Both the position numbers and the translations under genes were made by a program. Shown here piece after piece: positions 17,795-28,967 of a stretch of DNA of 64,000 nucleotides. Origin of the DNA: Pseudomonas sp. GV071 (GTDB lineage: Bacteria; Pseudomonadota; Gammaproteobacteria; Pseudomonadales; Pseudomonadaceae); the NCBI RefSeq assembly GCF_003050835.1, contig NZ_QAOJ01000006.1:248001-312000 (forward strand), written 5' to 3'. The notes beneath the pieces were generated by a model. That model had not been told where the DNA came from, searched no databases, and worked only from the letters and a program-made list of their open reading frames with translations. The number at the start of each line of letters is the position of its first letter. The first letter of the stretch is position 1.

Positions 17795-18205
17795 TCAGGG
17801 CCCTGGCACCGGACAACTCAAATCGGTCTCGTCGCACTCAAGCAGCGCGTTGAGGTCTTTGGTTCGGGTTTGTGTGAGCTCACTTCGACATTGCGCGACC
17901 AGCATCGGATAGATGCTCCCCTGCGCCGCCGCCGAGGTCGCAAATTCACACTGCGTGTCCCGAAAGGCTATCCAAGCGCGCTGCGCTTTCACCAGGAGTG
18001 TCGCGCTGTCGGGATTGTCCTTCAGGCGCTGCGTGACTTGCTGGTAGCTGGTATTCAAGGCCTTGTCAGCAACCTTGAAGGCCTGGTCGGCGCATATGTT
18101 CATCGCCTGCTGGCTGGATGCAGTGGCGCAGTCGTCGGCAAACGCCACGCCACTGAAGATCAGGCCAGTGGTAATCCATAAGCAACATGCCAATGTATGG
18201 CGCAT
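17795..18205 (-). CDS. LprI/DUF1311 family periplasmic protein
   Basis: 136 residues with a signal peptide ending GVAFA. Four or more cysteines and the DUF1311 pattern are present: DCATASSQQAMNICADQAF, ALNTSYQQVTQRLKD, AQRAWIAFRDTQCEF, CRSELTQTRTKDLNAL. Some family members inhibit lysozyme in the periplasm; this one has not been tested. Confidence 0.85.
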   Translation of the reverse strand: MRHTLACCLWITTGLIFSGVAFADDCATASSQQAMNICADQAFKVADKALNTSYQQVTQRLKDNPDSATLLVKAQRAWIAFRDTQCEFATSAAAQGSIYPMLVAQCRSELTQTRTKDLNALLECDETDLSCPVPGP

Positions 18206-18295
18206 CGTTTTACTCTCCCGCTGTGTGTGTACGTATCGACACAGGCTGTAGGCCGCCTGAGGGCGATTGTCAAAGTGGCCTCGCGCATCTCTGCG

Positions 18296-18595
18296 CTACC
18301 CCACCTTGTGACCTTCCACCGGGTTGCAGGCGAATGTCACGAAAGCAACGCCGTTGGTTGGAAACGACCAATGGGACTGAATATCCAGCACGCTGATCTC
18401 GCTACCGAGCGAGGTGCACTTGGCGTTGGCTTCTTCCAGTGCCAGGCGGCGAGCGCCGGTTTGAGCACCGCGTGCCAGCGACGCGTTCGCGGAGGTCTGG
18501 TACAGCTGGTTGTCGAGCTTCATGGCCGGGGTTTGCCAGGCACAGCCGGACAACACTGCATACACCGAGATAGCCGCCATAATCTTGAGTTTCAT
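18296..18595 (-). CDS. small lipoprotein
   Basis: 99 residues from MKLKIMAAIS (AAGGTTCTCC region upstream). It has a lipobox LSGC. The mature chain is short (KLDNQLYQTSANASLARGAQ, CTSLGSEISVLDIQSHWSF, FVTFACNPVEG), with two cysteines that may pair. Function unknown. It is transcribed away from argP, so the 193 bp between them carry both promoters. Confidence 0.7.
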   Translation of the reverse strand: MKLKIMAAISVYAVLSGCAWQTPAMKLDNQLYQTSANASLARGAQTGARRLALEEANAKCTSLGSEISVLDIQSHWSFPTNGVAFVTFACNPVEGHKVG

Positions 18596-18788
18596 AAGGT
18601 TCTCCTGCACTGCAAAAGTGGGCGCGAACGCTGCGGGTTGTGTTGCTGGCCCGGTGGGTCGCGAACGGCGGCGCGGGTGTTTGGATGTGATGTCGCCGTG
18701 GAGTCAGCATCGGTGCAAACGGTGTATCAGTTAAGAAAAATGAAGTAACTTTCAGCTTCGATTAGAAAAACTTAACCAAGGTGGCAGG

Positions 18789-19730
18789 GTGAAACTCGAC
18801 GCCAAACAGCTGCAGGCTTTCCTCGCGGCCATCGATAACGGAAGTTTCGAAAAGGCAGCCAAGACCCTGGCGATAACCCCTTCGGCGCTGTCCCAGCGCA
18901 TACACGCCCTGGAAGCCCACTTGGGCAACCCGCTCGTGGTGCGCGGGCGGCCCTGTGAACCGACGCAACTAGGGCGCCGGTTGCTGCTGTATCTGCGCCG
19001 CGCCACGGTGCTCGAGGAGGAGTTGCTTAACGAACTGTCGGGCGATCAGGACGAGCACCTGCGGGTGGTTATCGCGGCGAATGGCGACACGTTGGCGACC
19101 TGGTTTTTCCCCGCCCTGGCGGCCATTTTCGTTAGCGAACGCATACTGCTCGACGTCGTCGTCGACGATCAGGACCATACCTACACGCTGCTGGAGAGCG
19201 GTCAGGTGATCGCCTGTATCAGCACGCGTGCGGAGCCCATGCGAGGGTGCCTCGCCGTGCCTCTGGGCTCGGTGCGCTATTGCCTGGTGGCATCGCCCGC
19301 GTTCCAGGCGCGGTGGTTTCCCCAGGGGCTCAACCGGGAAGCCGCACGCAAGGCACCGGTCTTTGCGTACTCACGCAAAGACACCCTGCAAGATCACTTT
19401 ATGCAAACCCGCTTCGGCCTGCGCGCTGACGCCTACCCCACCCACTACCTGGCGCTGCCCGAGGCGCGCCTGGAAGCCATTCGCCGTGGCCTGGGCTATG
19501 GCATGGTGCCGCACATGCAACTGCACGACTCGCTGGCCAACGGCACCCTGGTAGACGTTGCGCCAGGGCATTTCACCGATGTGGCGTTGTATTGGCATTC
19601 GTGGGCTGTGCAATCCCCGCGCATGCAGGCACTCTCGCAACGCAGTGTGGAAACCGCGCGACGCACGCTGCTGGTGGATCAGGCTGGCGCTGGCGGCGAG
19701 GTACGTCCACCGCACTCCCCCACCCTATAG
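18789..19730 (+). CDS. argP: LysR-family regulator ArgP
   Basis: 313 residues. N-terminal HTH (QLQAFLAAIDNGSFEKAAKTLAITPSALSQRIHALE in two parts) and a LysR effector domain with ArgP hallmarks (VRGRPCEPTQLGRRLLLYLR, DDQDHTYTLLESGQVIACIST, FGLRADAYPTHYLALPEARLEAIRRGLGYGMVPH in parts). ArgP senses arginine/lysine and usually activates the adjacent exporter argO (lysE). No such exporter lies next to this gene; the neighbours are a lipoprotein and a broken DUF6714-like gene. Confidence 0.9.
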   Translation: MKLDAKQLQAFLAAIDNGSFEKAAKTLAITPSALSQRIHALEAHLGNPLVVRGRPCEPTQLGRRLLLYLRRATVLEEELLNELSGDQDEHLRVVIAANGDTLATWFFPALAAIFVSERILLDVVVDDQDHTYTLLESGQVIACISTRAEPMRGCLAVPLGSVRYCLVASPAFQARWFPQGLNREAARKAPVFAYSRKDTLQDHFMQTRFGLRADAYPTHYLALPEARLEAIRRGLGYGMVPHMQLHDSLANGTLVDVAPGHFTDVALYWHSWAVQSPRMQALSQRSVETARRTLLVDQAGAGGEVRPPHSPTL

Positions 19731-19737
19731 GCCACTG

Positions 19738-19816
19738 ATGAGCACGGACGCAGAAATCATCGCAGTCGTCGTTCAAGCATTCGCTTACGTCGAACGCCCC
19801 CAGCACTTTGCCAACC
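19738..19816 (+). pseudogene. 5' part of an interrupted DUF6714-like gene
   Basis: Starting at ATG 19738, the frame reads MSTDAEIIAVVVQAFAYVER then PQHFAN, then runs into unrelated AT-rich DNA and stops at 19845. The natural continuation (HCEECAEHDALLVSHDRER) is found in the same orientation at about 20806. The gene was thus split by about 990 bp of foreign DNA. The family call is from memory of similar small Pseudomonas proteins. Confidence 0.65.
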
Positions 19817-19997
19817 TTAATTCTTTTTTAATTTTCAGTAATTAGATAACAGGGGAAGCATTCCATTAAATCGCCACCTAACCAGCCTTCTAATTTTATG
19901 TGCAATTTGGTAACCGTTCTAAAAGGAGGCTATTTTTCTAAAAAATCAGTCCCACCACCAAGACCCACAACAACCTCTGGTGCATTTTTATATTTTT

Positions 19998-20312
19998 TCA
20001 CAACAATCCTTTATCCTTATTAAAATCCTTTAAAAGCTCAAAAAACATATCAAACTCCTCTTTACTTTCATTTTGAGAAATTTGCCTTATCAATCCTAAC
20101 CATGAAATATCATTTGATAAATTATTGTATTTTGAATATATCCAATCATAAAATTCCGCTCTAAAAACTTCATCATCCTTTGATGCTATTTTATTTTGTG
20201 CCTGACACAAAAAGTAGCCTGAAATAAAACTTTCTAACAATTCAAGCCTTGTATCCCTAATATACATCCGGGGTCTTTTTTCTATATACTGCAACAATTT
20301 CAGTAAATTCAT
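19998..20312 (-). CDS. candidate immunity protein of the displaced toxin cassette
   Basis: 104 residues from MNLLKLLQYIEKRP. It is acidic and very AT-rich compared with the surroundings. The N-terminal YIEKRPRMYIRDTRLELLES resembles a recurring immunity-type opening (YIEKRPGMYIG...LEAFI) seen next to C-terminal toxin tips. Its start is 17 bp after the toxin remnant's stop on the same strand, which is the normal toxin-then-immunity order. It appears intact. It may still protect against toxins of relatives. Confidence 0.65.
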   Translation of the reverse strand: MNLLKLLQYIEKRPRMYIRDTRLELLESFISGYFLCQAQNKIASKDDEVFRAEFYDWIYSKYNNLSNDISWLGLIRQISQNESKEEFDMFFELLKDFNKDKGLL

Positions 20313-20329
20313 TTTTGCATATCTCAATA

Positions 20330-20804
20330 TTAAAATTGATCAATATCAGGAGAGTGCATACTAGGAAATCCAATTCCCAAGCCATCTAACCATTTTTCAT
20401 ATGGTATACCCTTGGGGGATTTAAGTTGTCAAATATTAAGCCTGTAACCTTTACCCCTACATGATCACCATTAGTAGAAATAGTTTTCCCTGACACTTCC
20501 GACCATATATATCCTGCATCGGATTTTAATGTTACCCCTACACCCTCAACTCCTTTTTCTTGTAATATCTCCTTAAAATAAGCCGTGAACCCCTTACATC
20601 TAAACATTTATTTTAAAGCATCGGAAACTTGGACAACTAAAGATTCTAATGGGACACACATTCAACTCCAAGACTCCTTCTTCTCCTACAAAGCAGCAAT
20701 AACTCTCCTCTACTTCAAAGTTATATATTTTTTCTGTTCCGGGCAAATACTTTAAAGATATTACATTTATTAATTTTTCATCATGTATAAAAAGATGTTC
20801 GCCT
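20330..20804 (-). pseudogene. remnant of a polymorphic toxin: HINT-domain end plus papain-fold toxin tip
   Basis: Minus-strand reading frame one gives a HINT C-terminal end (SLKYLPGTEKIYNFEVEESY, CFVGEEGVL, then NVC), the usual autoproteolytic domain before polymorphic toxin tips. A shifted frame (20386-20607 as an ORF) gives a papain-fold-like toxin: FRCKGFTAYFKEIL with the candidate Cys, ISTNGDHVGVKV with the candidate His, and FDNLNP. After a run of five C the frame shifts again to PKGIPYEKWLDGLGIGF and ends at 20330. At least two frameshifts and one stop are present, and the large N-terminal part is absent. Assignment to Tox-PL-type peptidase/deamidase folds is by motif only. Confidence 0.65.
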
Positions 20805-20805
20805 A

Positions 20806-21195
20806 TTGCACTGCGAAGAGTGCGCCGAGCATGACGCGTTGCTGGTGAGCCATGACCGTGAACGCTAACCGTGGATCATGTTGTTAACCCAGGCTGGAAC
20901 CCTATCGGCTTCTCTTCCTCGCAAGGCAAGGCGTATTACCTGCCGAGCCTGGTGCAGTTTGCTTTGCAGGGCTCGGCAAACAACAGCCCTCACCTGATGC
21001 AGCTGATTCAGCACCTTGACGGTTATGGCGCGAACGATGCTCTTGTAAGCTACTGCGGCAAAGGCCAACCCTGGGCGCTGGCGGCGTTCCTTGAGCATGG
21101 GGTGGAAACCCGCACCGCCAGCAAAAACCCGTTTGACCAGGTGCTGCGCACTTACACGTATTGGTCCGCAGACTCCTGCCCCACAGACCCGTCAC
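20806..21195 (+). pseudogene. 3' part of the interrupted DUF6714-like gene
   Basis: The first frame gives HCEECAEHDALLVSHDRER and stops; a one-base shift restores VDHVVNPGWNPIGFSSSQGK and AYYLPSLVQFALQG through FLEHGVETR and QVLRTYTYW. So beyond the insertion there is also a single-base deletion near 20863. The remaining open frame overlaps the next gene and is probably not its natural end. Confidence 0.6.
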
Positions 21196-21225
21196 CCGTT
21201 ATTCAGAACAAGGTATGTGCACGTT

Positions 21226-21579
21226 ATGAACCGATGGAAAGTCGCCTTTTTTTCGCTGTTGCTGCTATCCAGTTGCGCCATCGCGTTTCTGGCTTATGGC
21301 TTTGTTGATATGGCTTACACCACCACCTATATGCGCGACAGTTTTGACCGTACGGAGAAAAACCTGGAACGGCTCAGCCTGCTCTTCCCGAAACAGACCT
21401 ATCGCAAAAAAGACATCCTGCATCTGCTGCGCAGCCACAACAAATACGAGCTGATCGCCGAGACCAGTTGCTCGATCCAGGTGGATGGTCTGCGTTTCGA
21501 GTTTGACGAAAAAGATCACTTGCTCAGCATCAATACCAGGGCCGACAGTGAATCCGAGGCTCCGTGCAACCCGCGTTAA
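21226..21579 (+). CDS. membrane-anchored small protein, Imm58-like
   Basis: 117 residues. A single N-terminal hydrophobic anchor (VAFFSLLLLSSCAIAFLAYGFVD in parts) is followed by a periplasmic helical part (YTTTYMRDSFDRTEKNLERL, KKDILHLLRSHNKYELI) and a short beta C terminus. The layout and sequence resemble immunity protein 58 (Imm58), a family encoded near polymorphic toxins. The start is not well fixed: a GTG lies 9 bp upstream. An in-place partner toxin is missing. Confidence 0.6.
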   Translation: MNRWKVAFFSLLLLSSCAIAFLAYGFVDMAYTTTYMRDSFDRTEKNLERLSLLFPKQTYRKKDILHLLRSHNKYELIAETSCSIQVDGLRFEFDEKDHLLSINTRADSESEAPCNPR

Positions 21580-21644
21580 ACGGCTGCCCTGCCCGCCCTG
21601 GCTTGGGCCGGTAACGAGCGTGGGCCGTTTCTCTTCACGCCGGT

Positions 21645-22319
21645 TCAGCGGATAAAGCCGCTCAAGTCACTGCTCAAGGCGTTGATGGCCTGGGTGAAGT
21701 CGGCGGGGCTGATTTGCACTGAGTCATCGGCCAGCTTTTTGCCGAACACTTTGCGCACTGCGCGCACCACCGGTTGATGGCTGTGCGGATCGAGCAGCAT
21801 GGCTTCCACATAGAGTTCGGTATTCTGATCGCGTTGCCCGGTGGCGGCGCTGATCCCACCCAGTACGGCGGTAACCGGCAGCACTTCATACCAGCGCATG
21901 CCCTCTGGCGAGGCACTGACGCCGGTGATCGCCGCTTGCAGCACCAACACCCGCGCGCCCGCGGGCGTCGGTTGCAGGGTGGTGATTACCCGATAGCGAG
22001 AGGACAGCGCGTTGACCACCGCCTGGTTGGTGCTCTGCTGCAGTTGCTGGAAGGTGTTGGCATTGATCCGATCAGTCGCTCGGGGCGCCGGGTACAGCTC
22101 CAGGCCATCGAACAACACGGTGTCGAACGCCGCCGGGCTGAAGTCGGCAGCGACCCAGCGCAGGGTCGGCTCGCCGCTGGCAGCAACAGCGGGTTGCAAG
22201 ATGTCATAACGATCCAGATATCCGGAGTACTGATCTTCGTCGGTAATCTTCGATGTGCAGCCAGCCAGTACCAATACGCTGAGGGCCACGCCCAGCCAGC
22301 CATTGTTCGATGCATCCAT
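21645..22319 (-). CDS. DUF3313 family lipoprotein
   Basis: 224 residues with a lipobox LAGC (VALSVLVLAGC). DUF3313 features: YSGYLDRYDILQP, LRWVAADFSPAAFDTVLFDGLELYPAP in parts, LVLQAAITGVSAS, and a terminal SPADFTQAINALSSDLSGF. Outer-membrane-anchored proteins of unknown role. It follows the PII-like genes after a hairpin, on the same strand. Confidence 0.88.
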   Translation of the reverse strand: MDASNNGWLGVALSVLVLAGCTSKITDEDQYSGYLDRYDILQPAVAASGEPTLRWVAADFSPAAFDTVLFDGLELYPAPRATDRINANTFQQLQQSTNQAVVNALSSRYRVITTLQPTPAGARVLVLQAAITGVSASPEGMRWYEVLPVTAVLGGISAATGQRDQNTELYVEAMLLDPHSHQPVVRAVRKVFGKKLADDSVQISPADFTQAINALSSDLSGFIR

Positions 22320-22348
22320 ACTTATCTACTCGCTTGGTCAGCTACTGA

Positions 22349-22381
22349 AACAAACCGGCATTGCCATGCAGGCACGCCGGC
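22349..22381 (-). terminator. possible intrinsic terminator after the PII-like genes
   Basis: On the minus strand CCGGCGTGCC and GGCAATGCCGG form an imperfect GC-rich stem around TGCAT, followed by TTTGTTT. This would limit read-through into the DUF3313 gene. Confidence 0.45.
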
Positions 22382-22392
22382 AGAATTTTCTC

Positions 22393-22785
22393 TCAAGGTG
22401 CCGCCACCTTGACGCGCGCTTCATCCGGCACCCCTGCCGGCATCAGCAGCGGTGTGGCAAAACTCAACGCCACCATGTACACCATGCCACTGCCGGGTTC
22501 GTTCAGCCCGGCCTCGGCACAGATAACGTCGAATACCGCGTCGGCCTGAGCCTCATCCACCACCACGTTGATCACCCGCGCAAGGCTCGCTTCCGGCACC
22601 TTGTTGCGTTCTGCCTTGGCCGCTTGCAGGGCCGGTACGCGGCGACAGTGCAGGCTGTCGGCACGGGTGATGCCGTGTACTTCGCGCAGCAGTTGCAGCA
22701 GGCGGCGGTCGCTGCCGTTGTCGGGCAATATGCAGGTGATGCGCTTGGCTGCGGCGCCCGGGATAGCGGTAACGGGTTGGCTCAC
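22393..22785 (-). CDS. PII-like signalling protein (second copy)
   Basis: 130 residues. The ferredoxin-like PII core is recognisable (KRITCILPDNGSDRRLLQLLREVHGI, INVVVDEAQADAVFDVICAEAGLN, GSGMVYMVAL in parts) but the canonical T-loop with uridylylated Tyr51 is absent, so it is a PII-like rather than a GlnB/GlnK protein. Such proteins bind nucleotides and gate transporters encoded beside them. The start overlaps the stop of the first PII-like gene by 4 bp. Confidence 0.82.
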   Translation of the reverse strand: MSQPVTAIPGAAAKRITCILPDNGSDRRLLQLLREVHGITRADSLHCRRVPALQAAKAERNKVPEASLARVINVVVDEAQADAVFDVICAEAGLNEPGSGMVYMVALSFATPLLMPAGVPDEARVKVAAP

Positions 22786-23144
22786 AAGACTTTTCCTTGT
22801 TCCAGCATCTGGCGGGGAATGTAGGTGGCCACTTTTTCCACCGGCGTTGCGTAGATCATGCCGGCCCCGGGTACATCGAGATTGGCGGCGTAGTAAATCG
22901 CTTCGAGCACGGCGTCCTGGTAATCAGCCGCCACCAGCAGGCTGACCACCTCTTTTTCTGCGTCGATGGCGATGCCGAGCAAGCCATGGCGCTCCCGTGG
23001 GCCCAGGCCATGGGCGTGAAACACAATGGCGCCGGGTGTGCCCATACCCTGGGCCGCGAGAATCACCTGATCGGCGCGCCCAGCGGTGACGATGCAGGTA
23101 ATCAGGCTCACATCGGTAAGGTAGGTAATACCGTCCGTTTTCAT
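22782..23144 (-). CDS. PII-like signalling protein (first copy)
   Basis: 120 residues from MKTDGITYLTDVSL; a longer ORF in this frame runs antisense through the DUF1538 gene and is spurious. PII-like core: SLITCIVTAGRADQVILAAQ, EKEVVSLLVAADYQDAVLEAIYYAANL in parts, GAGMIYATPVEKV. It differs clearly from the second copy, so the two may form a heteromer or sense different ligands. ATG overlaps the DUF1538 stop (ATGA). Confidence 0.85.
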   Translation of the reverse strand: MKTDGITYLTDVSLITCIVTAGRADQVILAAQGMGTPGAIVFHAHGLGPRERHGLLGIAIDAEKEVVSLLVAADYQDAVLEAIYYAANLDVPGAGMIYATPVEKVATYIPRQMLEQGKVL

Positions 23145-24925
23145 CGCGCTTCTCCTGTGTTCATTACGGGCGTGACGGGGGTTAGCTCCGCCTCTTTGGC
23201 TTGTCGCCACAGCTGCACGCGGGCCCATTGGCCCAGCAGCAAGACGGTGATGATCGGCCCGGCCGAGGCCATGCACAGAATGCCGAAGCCTTCGACGGCG
23301 TTGGTGGCATTGCCCAGCCCCAGCCCCATGGCCAGCACCAGCGGCACGGTGATGGGGCCGGTGGTGACCCCGGCGCTGTCCCAGGCAACGTTGACGAATT
23401 CTTCGCTGGAAAACACCGTCAGCAGCGCGGCGAACAGGTACGCGGGGATGACCAGCCAGGCCAATGGCAGGCTGAACACCAGCTTGGCCACGGCGATGGC
23501 GATGCCACTGGCCACACCAATAGACACGGCACGGATCAACGTGCGCCGGCGGATAAACCCATTGGTGAGGGTTTCGGCCGTCACGCCCAAGGCATTCAGC
23601 GCCGGTTCGGCCACCGTCGCCCCGTAGCCCAGCACCCAGGCGAACGCGAGGGTGAGCACCAGGCCCACTTGATAGATATACAGCGGCGACTTCTCCACGC
23701 CGTCGATGGCCATGAATGCCGCCGGAATAAGCGAACCGGCACTGGCGCCGAGCGCGGACAAGCCATAGGTCAGGCCAAGGTTGAAGATGCACATGCCCAC
23801 CACGGTCAGGCCGATGCCCAGGAGGATTTCGGCGCGCCGCTGCAGGGTGTGGCGCAACAACAGCTTCAGCACCAGCAGCAGGAAAATCACCAGCGGCACG
23901 ATGGCCCGCACCCCCGACACCACCTCCAGACCGGGACTGACCTCATACCACTGCATCACCTGTTGCCCGGCGCCAGCTGCCGCCTGGGCGGCAGCGATGA
24001 TCTCGGCAGGCGAGGCACTGGCCGCCACATACAGGGCCAGCAGCATCACGCCAATGACCGGGAACAACGAGGCCAGGGTGACAATGCCAAAGCCGGACAA
24101 GCCGGAATCGCCTTTGCCCGCAGCCGCCGCGATGCCGATCCCCAGGGCCAGCACCAGCGGCACGGTAACCGGTCCGGTGGTGACCGCGCCGGCGTCCCAG
24201 GCCAGACCGATGACCTTGGCCAGTTCCGGGTCGCGCGCCATGTACAGGGTGAGTAGTAGCACCGGCACCAGGGCCAGGTAAATCAGCGGCTTCAGGCTCC
24301 AGCCGTAGAGAAAGCGCAGGGTTCCGGTAACGGCAGCCAGGCCCACGCTGATCCCCACCACCAGCACCAACTCGCTGGTCCACTGGTTGAGAATGGCCCA
24401 CAGATAGGGCGCACGTTCGGCTGAAACGTTCTGGCCGGCGGCGCGCAGCGCACCGATGGCAGGTTCGGCGAAGGTCACGCCGATGCCCAGCAGCAAGGTG
24501 ATCAACAACACCACGGGCAAGGACGACTTGCGCGGCAGGGTGCTGCCGATGACTTCCCCCAATGGCATCAGGCCGAGCTTCAGCCCTTCCATAAACAGCA
24601 TCAGCCCGACGATGACGGCCGCAAGGCCGGCAGTCACCAGCAGCGCGTCTTCGACCAACTGGCGCAGAATCACGATCTGGAATAGCGCCAGGTACAGCGC
24701 CAGGGGCACCACGGCGCGCACCTGCTCCATCAGGCGCACGTTGAGATAGGGCTTGAGGATGGCGGCTATTTCGCTCCAGCGTAATGTCGCCGCCTGGTGC
24801 GGCGCCGCTTGCCAGCGGCCATCGGCACCGCGCACCGGCGCCGAGACCAATTCACGCAAGGGTATTTCCCGGCGACCAGCGCCGATCAGGTGCAAGTAGT
24901 CGGCGTAACGAATCGGTTCATTCAT
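23141..24925 (-). CDS. DUF1538 membrane protein, fused two-repeat cation/H+ antiporter-like
   Basis: 594 residues with about 12-14 TM helices and two internal homologous halves. The signature recurs: TFAEPAIGAL with WDAGAVTTGPVTVPLVLALG in the first half, and TVAEPALNALG with WDSAGVTTGPITVPLVLAMG in the second. Two DUF1538 proteins of Halomonas (UmpA/UmpB) were reported to act together as a Na+(Li+,K+)/H+ antiporter; here both units are one chain. A cytosolic N terminus of about 60 residues precedes TM1. The two downstream PII-like genes overlap stop-to-start, which suggests direct allosteric gating. Confidence 0.9.
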   Translation of the reverse strand: MNEPIRYADYLHLIGAGRREIPLRELVSAPVRGADGRWQAAPHQAATLRWSEIAAILKPYLNVRLMEQVRAVVPLALYLALFQIVILRQLVEDALLVTAGLAAVIVGLMLFMEGLKLGLMPLGEVIGSTLPRKSSLPVVLLITLLLGIGVTFAEPAIGALRAAGQNVSAERAPYLWAILNQWTSELVLVVGISVGLAAVTGTLRFLYGWSLKPLIYLALVPVLLLTLYMARDPELAKVIGLAWDAGAVTTGPVTVPLVLALGIGIAAAAGKGDSGLSGFGIVTLASLFPVIGVMLLALYVAASASPAEIIAAAQAAAGAGQQVMQWYEVSPGLEVVSGVRAIVPLVIFLLLVLKLLLRHTLQRRAEILLGIGLTVVGMCIFNLGLTYGLSALGASAGSLIPAAFMAIDGVEKSPLYIYQVGLVLTLAFAWVLGYGATVAEPALNALGVTAETLTNGFIRRRTLIRAVSIGVASGIAIAVAKLVFSLPLAWLVIPAYLFAALLTVFSSEEFVNVAWDSAGVTTGPITVPLVLAMGLGLGNATNAVEGFGILCMASAGPIITVLLLGQWARVQLWRQAKEAELTPVTPVMNTGEAR

Positions 24926-25079
24926 CGGGTCGTTTACTCAGGTTGGTCTACCAAGGTCCGTCTGACAGAGTTGCTGGCTTTGCCGCGATGTCGGCTAGAG
25001 GGTAGTAACGTTTTGCAACTGCGTCCAAGCAGGTCCCGGTTTTCGCTAGCGCCCGGCAACTTGCGGGTGGTGCGCCTGA

Positions 25080-25104
25080 TTTCATAACTTTTCAGCCGAT
25101 TTCA
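25080..25104 (+). promoter_or_regulatory. three TTTCA repeats phased at 10 bp
   Basis: TTTCA begins at 25080, 25090 and 25100, i.e. TTTCA-N5 repeated with exact 10-bp period, 77-101 bp before the hybrid kinase start. Direct repeats in helical phase are typical of OmpR/PhoB-type operators. A longer array of the same core lies at 28865-28909. Confidence 0.55.
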
Positions 25105-25180
25105 GAGCGCCAGTCTGGCCGCCCATGAGTCAATTCCGCCGAGGCGAAGCGCCGCTCGCCCGCACTCGAGGAACCTGCCC

Positions 25181-28861
<3,681 letters not shown>

Positions 28862-28864
28862 GGG

Positions 28865-28909
28865 TTTCAGGGCAATTCATACCGATTCAGCCCATTTCAC
28901 AGCACTTCA
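28865..28909 (+). promoter_or_regulatory. five (T/A/C)TTCA repeats phased at exactly 10 bp
   Basis: TTTCA 28865, ATTCA 28875, ATTCA 28885, TTTCA 28895 and CTTCA 28905 follow one another every 10 bp in the gap between the hybrid kinase and the HD-GYP gene. The last two units are followed by spacer bases (TTCAGCCGA) that also occur at 25091-25099. A cooperative array for a tandem-binding regulator is inferred. Confidence 0.6.
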
Positions 28910-28967
28910 GCCGAGGCCGTGGGCTAATGGGTCAGTGCCCGCTACGGGCAGCCTTGAGGTGCCAACG

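Noticed and set aside
22782..23792. 336-codon minus-strand ORF
   Set aside because: Only the last 120 codons are the PII-like gene; the rest is an out-of-frame shadow of the DUF1538 gene.
23201..24256. 351-codon plus-strand ORF rich in Gln/His/Gly
   Set aside because: Antisense shadow of the DUF1538 gene, a typical product of GC-rich codon bias.
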